Part shown: positions 22,856 to 34,700 of the stretch, one piece after another
How positions within the stretch are numbered: the first letter of the stretch is position 1
Layout of the letters: every line of letters begins with the position of its first letter
Assembly (NCBI GenBank): GCA_959347315.1
Contig: OY365819.1
Coordinates: 18,763,119 to 18,827,118, forward strand
Origin: Bimastos eiseni
Lineage: Eukaryota; Annelida; Clitellata; Crassiclitellata; Lumbricidae
Reading direction: 5' to 3'
Length of the DNA: 64,000 nt
Translations under genes and position numbers: made by a program
Notes under the pieces: model-generated
Database searches by the model: none
What the model was told of the DNA's origin: nothing
What the model saw: the letters and a program-made list of their open reading frames with translations, nothing else

Positions 22856-23075
22856 AGTTTAGTAATTATTCATAAGCAGGTGCTCTAATCAATATTCATG
22901 AGCTGAACCATTAGCGCGTGGTTTGCTTCGTTAATATTCATGAAGCTATTCGGGAGACTGGCCAATCAGCGTCGAGCACATGACTGACCGGAAGATAAAC
23001 TGGAAAGGCAGAAGACGCCAGTCGACAGATGTCGAGAGGAACGCCGAGGAGTTTGCGCGCAGGCAGAAACTAAAA
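22856..23075 (+). promoter_or_regulatory. Probable Eph promoter and 5' UTR with a TAAT/ATTCATGA cluster
   Basis: Three similar homeodomain- or POU-like words lie within 90 bp: AGTAATTATTCATAAGC (22861-22877), ATCAATATTCATGAGC and GTTAATATTCATGAAGC. A CCAAT box at 22962-22966 sits ~110 bp before the preferred start codon. CpGs are frequent. No TATA box is seen. An in-frame ATG at 22980 precedes the preferred start; it is too close to the CCAAT box to be inside most transcripts. Promoter assignment is inference. Confidence 0.5.
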
Positions 23076-23148
23076 ATGACGATACATCGTTGGATTTACA
23101 TTGTTTTCATCGCGATTTTAAAAGTAAAGTCTAACAGATCTCTCCAGG
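23076..23148 (+). CDS. Eph: Eph exon 1: start and signal peptide
   Basis: ATG at 23076 in good context (AAAATGA) starts [20 protein letters not shown], a basic then hydrophobic signal peptide. The donor AGG|GTGAGT follows 23148 and leaves phase 1, which the next exon completes as valine. An in-frame upstream ATG (22980) would add 32 charged residues and is less likely. Confidence 0.78.
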
Positions 23149-25687
23149 GTGAGTTCTTTCATGATTTTATTTATGGGGTTTGCCGCACTGAGCATATCTG
23201 GAATTATAAATAAACAGAATTCGTTCTATTTATCAACCCTCTGTCTTTCCATTTGCCTCTGTCCGTAGACCAGAAATATTGTTTACCTTTACCAAATGCG
23301 AAGAAAGTTTTGCATGTTTCATATTACATATAAAGTTATGCAACAATTTTTGATCTAGAATGTCAACTGGAATATTTGCTGATATGCCACAAATAAGAAT
23401 TTGTTTAATGTTTATACAATTTAATGTAGGGCAGCCAAGCTGAAGACTAAGATCGTCTTACAATACACGTTCACTCGTAGCAGCTGGTATCAAAATTCAA
23501 AACACCTTTGAAGGCAGCTGCATTAGGCCTACGTACACAATTCCGCAGGTGGATACTTTTACGCCTGTGCAACCTTCAGCGCATGCGCACCGTAAAAGCA
23601 ACTAAATTCTTTTAATATGTGATGTGGGGTCAGTTACGGTCAGACTATTCATAGTGAGAGTCGGTTAGGGTCAGATTAGATGCCATAAGGGTCGAAGACA
23701 GATGTGCGTCACTGTGTTAGAGCTTCCAACATAATACCACCTGCGATCGCGGGCCCATCATTTGCCCTCCCGAATAAGGACAGCACGAATTTTTTTATCA
23801 AGGATGATGGATAAAAACATTTACTAGTCCGTCGGCCCAATTGGTTTGATAACCAATCCATAACTTTTAAACTTAATATCTCGCTCATTAGGTGATCTGT
23901 TTTCAGTGGTATAACTCTTAGGCTGCCATGTTGTATATGTAAGTGGCTGCGTTCTATCAGCTATATTTTCTCAATAAACGGAAATACATACATACATACA
24001 TATGTACGTACGTACATGCAAAAGAATGTCAGGTTTTAGATTGGTGTCATTGTCAGTTATAGGCCTATGGGAATAACCTTGGTCACAAAATGACCGAATA
24101 TGCGGCCGCAGAAGCACCACACTTGAGGCAATGATTATCTAACAGATAATCAGTTGAGATTAACGGATCCATTTGCTGCAGTATTTATTGAATCCTGTGA
24201 CATGAATCCACTTCAATTTCAGGTCGTGAATTATTTATGCTGTGCTGTTGTTCAACCTGTCTGAAGACCAGAGAGAAATAATTATGGACTGTGAATTAGT
24301 TATGACAGATCCTCTTATTTCTAATGCATTATTATACATAATGATGTTTAATATCTGTGTCCACATAATCACTCTAGCCTGGGTCTAGTCATCTAGACAT
24401 GTAAGGCCCTGTCATGGCAGTAGGAGGGAGGAGCCGAAGGGACCCCTGGGACATGAGTTCCCTTGGCTGAGGTAGAGTTCTGCATAATTACACCATTAGT
24501 ATCTGTTGGACAGGTCTGCCCCCACCCCAATGATGAGCTTGCATTCTTTTGGGGTGGTCACCACCCTCAGAGCCTGCCTGATGGCCTTTTGATTTAAGTC
24601 CCACAGACTTTGGCATGTCCAGTCTCATCTCTATCACTCTGCCACTTGCACTGACCCTTTGAGATTGAAAAGCAATGACTCAACCCACTGGTCAATTTAG
24701 CTTGGTGTAATAGCATTCCGGTGTCTTGAGAAGTTCAGCAGCAACGCCACCACCTGTAACACATTTCTGTTTTCACTACAATGAAAGAATTTGTAAACAT
24801 TTTGTTCTAGCTGCAAATGGGACAAGAAATTACGCAGCAATTGTTATATTGGACGAGTTACTTAGTCTGTGATTTTGATGTTTCCAGAAATGTCATCAGT
24901 TATTTCAGTGGCATAAAATAGTCCTTAGTGAGTAAGTAAGTAAGTAGACTGTATATTTACCAAATTCTAATCACACTCTTTGGTGTTTGATAGTGTAGTG
25001 GTTAGCATGCTAGCGTCCGTTGAGAGATCGAGGGTTCATATCACACCATGGCAAAAATTCGGTTGGATATTTGTGTACCCTATGTTCCACTCAGCTGTGA
25101 TGAGTACATTGACCACACACTAACTGTGCAGGAGATTTTGGTCATACGCCCTCTTGCTGAAACTAGGATGCTGAAATTTCTAACATTTCATACACATGAC
25201 TACCTGAGGACTTGGGTATAACACTGCTCTCTTTTTCTTATTCTATTCTAATCCTACTTGGTTACTGTACAGAGTAACATTGAATACTATGATGGAACAT
25301 TTAATTCGTACAAACCTGCCTCTTCAGCGTCTTCGCTGTACCACCTTCTTTGGACTCATCTTTGACTATCTCTCAGCTCTAAACCCTTCTTTTCTCTCAG
25401 GGTGCATTGCATTAGAAGTTCTTCCGAATGGCTAATGTAGCCTGTGAGAAGTGCTTCATACAGGATCATATACAATAGAGTATAGTAAGATACAAAGAAG
25501 AAGATACAATACAATGAAATAGATGAAAGAAGAATCATTCTCTATAGGGCACAGCTGTCTGTAAACACTGTTAGAATAGGTCATGATTACTTAAAAGGAG
25601 GTACTAAAAAATGCTACTTGTAATGGGCAGGTATCTTGTGGTTCAGAAGAGTACTGTGTCATTAGTCTAGGGAAACTGGTGTCCATT

Positions 25688-25723
<36 letters not shown>

Positions 25724-28700
25724 CTGTTTGACCTTGCTTTGTGGTCAGTGATCAGGTTTGACCATTTGTCTCTTTAATTGCCACCTGGTCAAAGTGATGT
25801 GGACTTATAAAGGAAGTTCATGTGCATGAAGACAGACTGCTTGCTATCCCATCCAGAGGTTTTCTCCTGGGGACAGACAACCTGGTGCGAGTCAGTCGGA
25901 CTTACTTCTAGATGTTATCAGAATAAGAGAGTAGCCGCCTCAGGCAATCGCCTCAGCAATCTGTCTGAGATCTTCTTAACTTTGCATTCTGGATGTGTTC
26001 TCTGGTCTGAATGTTTTACACTCTGTCCCAAAAACGTCAAATGTTGCATTGTTTGAAGTTAGCCTATGGGCTGCAGTTCTGCTGGTATTATTGGTCTAGG
26101 TATGAGTCCCAAAGCAGTCTACTGTCTGACGTGCATCTTTGAGTTCAAAGTGACTGTTAGCAAAGTATATTTGGGCAAGCAGCCATGAATGTCTGTAATG
26201 AGCTGTGTCTGCTGAATTAATACTGTGTTAAGTATATTCCAATTGTCTAACAGCTTATGGATAATATATTCTGCTCCTAATGATTCCTGTTTGGACTTAT
26301 TAGCAAGAGCATCATCTGGCTTTTGTTGTGATTCCACTGAGGATTTGGTTGGACGTTTAGGCTTTGATATTTGAAATGTAGGACCTCTAATTGAGCTGCA
26401 TGCATTCGGCATAATCACAATTGGCATCAAAGTATTTCCTTCCTATTTATATTGACTCCAAAGATTTGTGTAAGGCCTAATATGTTGACTCAATACAAAG
26501 ACCTTTGCTTGTGGTATAAACAATTAAATATATATATATTTGGTGTAATTGGTGCAAAGGTGCTGAGTGCTTGCTTTGCATTGTATAATTGCATTCTATT
26601 TGCTTTCTTTTTTGATGCATATTTTTTGATCATTTTAAAGCATTTCTTTATCCTATTGGGCCACACAATTAAATTTAATTAAAAAGAAATTGGTAGACTA
26701 AGAAGAGTTTAGTGGTAAAATTCCCAATTTTCTGAGCCTTATTTTAAATTAAAGAGGATTCACTGTGGTCATGCCTCTCAATAGGGACTGAATATAATAA
26801 CAAGGTAACATTTGATATTAGATAAAATAGTTGCAGAGGTAACCAACTTCCCAGGGCATGTTCTGCCGTTTGAAGTACCCTTCGTTTGAGATCAATGAGA
26901 TGCAGTCATGACCAAAACTGCTGGTGACAGGACATCTTTTTCAACATCCAAACTGGCTTCATGATTCTTTCTAGGCTCCTACAGTCAACATTCATCTATG
27001 TTTAGAATCACTGACTTTGCATCACTTCAATTAACATTTCTTGCTTATCTTAAGACCTTAGAATAGTCAGGTTGCAATTCCTTTCTGAGGTTCGTAGATC
27101 CTGCGTCGTTTTAGGGCTTGGATTAGATACATAGAAACAGAACATACTAGATGGTCTGCGTGTGCAAGACTGCAAGTGCAGACAGACAGGCACTGTGTAT
27201 TGGGGAAGACGTTTTATTGCCAGGAGATCTCCCAGGTGTTATGCGAGTAAGGCCGCCGAAATTGCGGTTCTGTAATGGCGTTTTCAAAGGAACATAAAAG
27301 ATCTGATCAGTGTTACAAGCTCAGAAAAACCTGAAAAACGAGTGTGCAATTTCGTAACAAGATGCCCGGCTGACGTGCGGTACCGACTCTTTATCAGGGT
27401 TTATGTGGCCGTTAATGTCTATTCCACATTAGTGCACTGAGCAAGGGGAACCTGAAAGCGTCCTAGGACTGACTGCAATGAAATGCATACTTGTAATCTC
27501 TTTGTTGGGGTGGCTGACTCTTAACTGAGTGTAAATGAATCCGTATGTCATTACGGGTGGCCGGATCATAACACTGTGGCCCTCCAAAGCCACAAAGCTG
27601 TTGTCTGTGTTCAGCTAGATATAACAAAGTCTTCTGTGGCTTGTGGGAGAAGACTTACCTAGCCTTTGGGTTGCTCCTGTTAAATCTGTACTTTAGTCAG
27701 AAGGTTATAGGACCTACAGGCCGTGAACTCTGCTACTGTAGACCTGAGTGAAGGAAATTGTGTATTAAACAGTAGGACAGTCCTCTGTTTTTAACATTGA
27801 TAAGAGTCTGCTTCTTTTCTGTTTTCTTTTGTTATTTCTAATCAAATTGGTTAGAGTGGTTATTTCGTGATGTAATGCGGCTGGAAACTTACGTGGCGCC
27901 ATTATGATGCTGCTGCTGTATCTAAAGCAAATGATGAACTAAGAAGTCCATTGCAGCTTGGGGCTGTGCAGAATTGGTGAGGTCCATACTCGAGCTTGAT
28001 TGGCTGCAAATAATGGTGGGAATGATTGATGAGTGGAGGATTGATGGATGAGGATTACAGCAAGAGGTGATGTCAACCATGTCGTTTGCTGGTGTTGGAT
28101 GCTATATTTCCAGGGGATACCAAGACAGCATTACACAGTGGCATGGCTTTGCTATGGCATGGTGTTAACGGGTGTAAGAGAATATGCTGAATAGAAACAT
28201 GCGTTGGATCCTCTGTCATGGATGAATGAGATCTGTAGTGCTTGCTGATGAAAGCTTTATCACTGAAGAAGCCCCAGTAGCTGAGCAGTGGATGATTGAT
28301 CAGTGAGATTCATTTCATCCCAGGCAGTGAAGAAGAGCTTGGTATGACAAAGACTACTGAAGTATAAGTTAGAGATTTATGTCTGGCACTAATTGAGAGG
28401 TAAGCAGGGTTTGAATTGCCAAATTTGAAGTTTTGAACGGTGGGGGGTGTGTTAATGTGATAATGTCCAGATATCTGAGCTGGGGGTTTGCTTGACCCAA
28501 ATGTAATTTTTTAGAATTAATTGGTGTGGTTTAAAAATGAACTGGGGCTTGAACCCTCCCAATCCCCAGCAATTCAATCATTGGGGTAAGAGTGTTTTCT
28601 ATTTTCATCCTGCTGGTCAGGCAGTTGTAACCCGTCACTCCATCTTGATGACAGTCTCATCTGTTCATTAAAACAGTACCATGTCCCTTCGTTCCTTTAC

Positions 28701-31700
28701 AGGACCATCTGTAAGCAACTCTATCAGTATTGGTCCTTGGAGATCCAATTAGGGATGAGTTGTATAAGTGTCAATTTGATCTATGTAAGAATCTTTCCAA
28801 ACATTTTGTCAAGAATAAACGAGTTATTATTACACGAGTATTGTGATGGAGCTGATTTTTATTGAGTTGATTCCGTAGTTTAGTTCTTGGAGTCTCTCAG
28901 TGCTTGCTAAGATTGCTGTTAGTACATGCCCTAGCTAAAGTTCAGATGCCCTAATAATCTGATTTTAAATTTTGAAATGATTTCAATCATTAACAATGCA
29001 GTAAATCTATAATCTAATTGGTCCTGAGACTATAATTTATTGTTATTACACTGTCTGTCATTAAAATTATGAGGCACATGGACAGCAATGACAGTTGTGT
29101 CTAATGAAAGAATTATTCTCCATTTATAGTACACTACTGATCGATATTGAGCATGCTTTGTCCAGAGCGGGAGCAGCAGCACGCCTCAGCTGTCGGTACA
29201 CATCAGTGTGTCGTCCTGCAAATATTTGTTCCCTCTAAGTGGTTGAAGAGAAGAAAGAAGGCATCTATTTTCTTCCTCATTGGCAAATGATAGAAGCTCT
29301 TATTTCCCGCTGGAGCTATAAGTACACAGAGTTGTCCACCATCCACAGCAATTGCCAAAGAGACCTGCCTGGGATAGGACCAGCACTGAATGACTAAATA
29401 GGCCGCCGTTGGCCAAGTACAGAGTTTGTGGTCTGGAAAATTGCAAGCCATGCATGGCAGTTCCCCAGAAACTTGGAGACATCCGGTTTGAAGGATGGGT
29501 CTGGCCTGGCGCCGCTGCTGCAGAGAAAATTACTTTTTCAATGCATGTGATTCCATTTCTAATCATGCAAGGCGAGATAAATTAGGTGATGTGATGCATA
29601 TGGATTGTGTTTTATTAGTCGAATTATATTTGGTCAGTCTGGTTTGTTGCTTTCGTTATGGACTCGTAGATAAGATTTTTAGAACATCCTTTGGGTGTCA
29701 TTATTATGCATATAAATATGAACATATACCATAACCAATGGCGCATTTTGCTGGTGCGAGTGGATCCTGTGGTTCTCTGGTGCCCATTTCTCATGGGAGA
29801 CAAATGTTTTCATCAGCAATTTTTATCTCGCATTTCTGCCACTTCCCTGTGCCTGTTCATTTTGTAAGTTTCCAATGTTGCACATCTCAAATCTGATCAA
29901 AATTTTTCTATTTGAACTTTTGTTAGGGCACATAGCAGCAATTCTAACAAGCACTGTAAGACTCCAAGAGCTAAAAAATGGATTCAACTCATTGAGGATC
30001 AGTTCCAACACATGCCTTGTTTAATAACTGGTTTACTCTTGATTAATAATGCTTGGAAGATTCTTACATATATTACAATTGTTATTTATGCCAATGGTAT
30101 TTTTCCCTTGCATTGCAAGCCATTTTCTGTTGCCCATCCAGACTTTAATCAGACTGACGTTGGATTTTGGTTTCCCTTATGGCTTGGGCAGCATTGCATA
30201 ACTGCTACAAATTGTATACTAATATTCATTTCATGCAGACTATCCCCAAAAAATTATTTAAGTGACAATTTCTGTCTTATCTGCACAAATGTGGATACAG
30301 TGAAATGTTTGTATTATGTCACTGGCCGCATTGGTTTGAAAATGAAATAAGTGCCTTGGGTGACAATTTTTATGCATTGTTCTTGACTGTTTACAACTTT
30401 AAATTTTTTTAAGATATTCTTGCTCTAAAACAGAATACTTCCAAGAAGGTCAACACACATTTAATTGCTTTGCTCTAGCCTCTTTTGAGAGCATATCCAG
30501 GGAAAGCAACAAACAAGACCAGAGTAGTTGTCAACATGCCAGATGTATACTGTTTATATTTTATTTTATTAGGCTATTTGTCTTGAAGGTGTAAGGCAAT
30601 CAGGTTACAAACCCTGTCTGGATGTCGTCTTGTTTGAGATTGTTTACACTGGTTGGTACTCTTAAAGATGTCCCTCCCACCTTCTTGTCCAAGTGTTGTT
30701 AATCAGCACTCAGGCCAGGTGTTGTTGATCTTGGACAGCTTGAATAGTTTCTGTGATTGTCTGATACACCAGGTTTCCAATTACTCCAATAGTGTCCTTT
30801 TGACCTTTCAAATATTTATATGTCTTCAACTTCCCCACTTCTGCATACTACAGTATTTTCAGAATAATCTTCCTGCTGCAGTTCTGTCCAACATGCAGCT
30901 TATTTTAAAAGGCCTGCTCAACTTGCCGAATGTTTGCAATTTTTTTATAAATGAAGTAAAAGGCCGAGTCACTGGTTAACTTGCATTTCTATTTATTTGT
31001 ATCTTGTCTTATCATTTGACAGTGTGAACACATGGCAAACATACACACACATGCAATTATTCATTACAATTACTCCATAATAAATTGTTAATGCAGTTAA
31101 TAATTTTCATTATATTGAGCTAGTTGCTTTTGAGTCCATTGTTGTGGCCCTTGGTTTTAAGAATAAGGTGTCTAAAAAAGCACACCCTGTTTTGGTCACT
31201 TGCTTGATAAAGCTTTTCTTCATAGGCAATGTTGTATTAGTGTTAAAAAATGTTTCTTGTCACTGGCACTTAGTCTGCCATGATTTTACTACAGGTATGT
31301 ATAGTTGTTGATTGTCAGAATATTTTTTGAATTGTAGTCTTGTTGTGAAACTTGGTGAGTAGGCCATGGACTCAATGGGAATCGCTTTTGTTTCATAGAC
31401 TTTATGTGAATGAATGTAGGTTCTTAAAGCGAAGTTTGTCAATATCCATAAACATACATTTGTATGTACACAAGATAAGATAAGTAAGATAAGTGTTTTT
31501 TTAGACCAACTGCTTATACAGCATCTTGGTTTACAAGACACATAAATAAAATTAAGCATTCTTGTCTAAAATGTTTTCCTCCTAAGTATAGATAATTCAG
31601 TCTCATAGAGCAGGGTTGTGACCTTAGGGGTGGAAGGATTGGGTTCAACCTAATGCATATGTGTGTACATGCATGCTTGCATAAATACATACATGACATA

Positions 31701-34700
31701 CATTCATTACATACATACATTACATACATACATACATACGTACATACATACATACATACATACATACATACATACATACATACATACATACATACATGCA
31801 TGCATGCATGCATGCATGCATGCATGCATGCATACACACAGCAGTGTTAGGTTAATGTTTTTTGTGTGTTTCTGTTGTAGTTACAATCTTGGACACCACG
31901 AAAACAGAATCATTAGGATGGGTCACCTACTCTGCTGAGGATGACGTCACTGGACGTAGAGGGGTAAGGGTCTGCTATGATAATGGATGGGTTGTTGTTA
32001 AGGGTCACTGTTGATGCAGAGCCCGGCAATAATCTTCCAGGTATTAATTATTTATATTAAGAACTCTTGACAGTCATTAAGACAAAGGGTAGCTTATCGA
32101 GAAGAGACTCCCAGATGCTTTTAGGTGGTTGGCGGATCAGTCAGCAGTTTTCCATGAGCTATAAGTCAAACGTCTGATGCTGTGTAAGTCCTTTCTGTAT
32201 GGCAGAGAGAGAGAGAGGTTTGTCTTGCAGGAGAGACCATTATGCCATTTCCTCTACTAGGACTAAAGATTATTAGCTCTCTCGTGCACAATTTATATCT
32301 CTCCTCTGCTGCCTTACCCATTGGGGATCGCGTTCACTGTTCTCTCTGCCTCAATACGGAATACATAAACACGTCATTAGGAGGAGAAGGCCAGTGAGAT
32401 CTGAACTTAGAGTAACATAGAGTGGATATGAAATTTCAATTACTTGAATTTTATATGATCAATCACGTTTCTTAGCAAGAATAAAAACACACACTTAGAC
32501 GTGTATATATGTACAATTGTACATGTGTATATATTATTGCATATATAATTATACAGATGCATGTTATGCTAGTTGGTATTGTTGTTGTTGTTCAGGTGAT
32601 GCTATTGTTGTAGACAACAATATAAATGGTAGAACTATACCAATATCACACAAAATTAGCGTTTTCTCCCGATTATGCCACATGCATCCGATAATTGAAA
32701 TAGCCATTACCGATTTTGAAGCCAATTATTTAAAAATCTATATTTTTTCTTTTCTATATATTATGCAGGAAAACAAGTAAATTTTTCTCAACATTTTCGG
32801 TAGTATGTTACTAGGAGAATGAGCGATTACTTGGTGTTGTTTAATTGAGCGGCAAACTGCCCACATTAAGAGACAATTTTCTTTATCAGTATAACTCAAA
32901 TTTATATAGGAATTTATGTGTCACTTCTTACATTACTAGCTATTCAGAAGCGCTCTGAGTGTGACAGTCTCAAGGAAATAAAAAATAGATGTGGGCAGAA
33001 GAGCTGGCCAATCTTCTGCTGTCATTTTCTATTCTTGCTGGGCAATCAGCCTGAATACTATGAGCTCATTGCCTATATAAATGATCAATATATAGGCAAC
33101 ATTATAGACTCATTTAGCCTGCATACTTGTTAATTTGCTGGCGCCAGACTGCTCCTTACTTAGTGGCTTCTTAAGTGACGGTGCATTAAGTCATTATCTC
33201 TGCCACTGTTTCTTCATTGTTTGCAAAACTCTCAGCTACACTCTGAGTTTATATAATGCGCTGCCCTGCCGAGACTGGGCTGACGCTGCTTACCATCTTT
33301 CTATGGTTAATAAATTTATTACCTGTTTCCTTATTAAGATCAGCAACAATGCCGCCTTTGTTGAGGTCCTTCAGCTGGCTTTCTTATTGAATGATTCAGT
33401 GCACATCAGTTGAACACCATGCTCAGCATGACTCATTCTTGATAAGACTTGAAAGTGACTGTTCTCTGGTCAGTATCAACCTTCCAGATGTTCTGTAAAA
33501 TCTTCCTTTTCTGAGTTTTGCATTTTAAGCCATGGCTGATCCCCACTGGTTAAGGCAGCAGAAGCTGATTTTACATGACCCTTCAGAGCTTGCTGAATTT
33601 TTGCAATTTGTGTAAAAATGAAGTAAATGACCAAGTCACTTGCCTACTTGCATAGCTACTCGTTAGTAACTTGGCTATCATTTGACAGTGTGAACACATG
33701 ACATACATTCAATATGATTATTTCATAAATAAAATGTTAATACAGATAATTATTTTAGTTAAATTTTAGTAGTTGCTTTTGAGTTTACTAGTGCTGCCTG
33801 TGGCTTCAAGAATAATTTATCAGGTGTCAAAATGTTGGAAAACACTGAAATAGAACATGATTAACTATGTGTCCGTTCGAGCAATCCTTAGAAATTATAC
33901 TTCAACAGTAGATTAGCGTATGTCCCATTTTCTAAAGCAAGAACCTGGTCTCTGGGGATTGTTGTTGTTTGAGGAATTTTTAGTGACCTTTTCTTTACCT
34001 TCTTGTCCTTAAATATTAGAGTATTGTATTGTGTTTTGTATTAAATCATAAATTGTAAAGCACCTCTTGTAAAGTGAACCATTCAGAAACATTGCCAGGT
34101 TTTGAGAAAGTGAAAGGTGATGGGAATGAATTAACACTTTCAGTGTCCTCTGTTTGGTAAAACCTGTTGGAAAGGGCTGCCCCAGAATTTATTCCTTGGA
34201 CCTGACAATGTTTATGAAGAACAAGGAAACATATCTGCTCGCTTACGGCAGCAGAGTATACTCATTATAGGACTCCTTCTTAAACTAAAATCCTTGGATC
34301 CTCGAAGGCAGGTCTAGTGGAATTCATTATGGATATATGTGGACATTTATTCAGTGCCTATGGAAACTTCTCTAATGATAAAGGACCTTACCCCATTGTT
34401 TAGTGCCTTTGGAAACTTCCCTAATGATAAAGAACCTTATATACCATATTGTGACAATCATTTTCACATATTAAGGTAGTATTCGGTATCATTATTCTGG
34501 CATTGCACCTCAGGATTTTTTCAATTGGTTTTGACAGCATTAGAGGATTCCAACCACTACGACCTGCAGCCAACTAGTGAGGTGGTTGGTTGTCTTCCTG
34601 CATTTAATGGATAATTGACATTGATTCAATGTAAACCTCTATAATCCAACCTCATGTAATAGTTGGGTTTGCATGTCTGTGTATATCGGGACATTTATCA

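Larger units (their letters stand above)
23149..31880 (+). other. Eph intron 1 (8.7 kb)
   Basis: No exon of another gene supported. Contains a tRNA-derived SINE (24991-25220), a TA run (25689-25720), and one arm of a diverged duplication (30880-31170). From ~24.2 kb onward CpG is rare and TG/CA common. A CATA/GCAT microsatellite ends close to exon 2. Confidence 0.75.

Noticed and set aside
22980..23075. Upstream in-frame ATG adding 32 charged residues to Eph.
   Set aside because: It would put a long basic segment before the signal peptide, and it sits only ~14 bp after the CCAAT box, so it is probably not in the mRNA.
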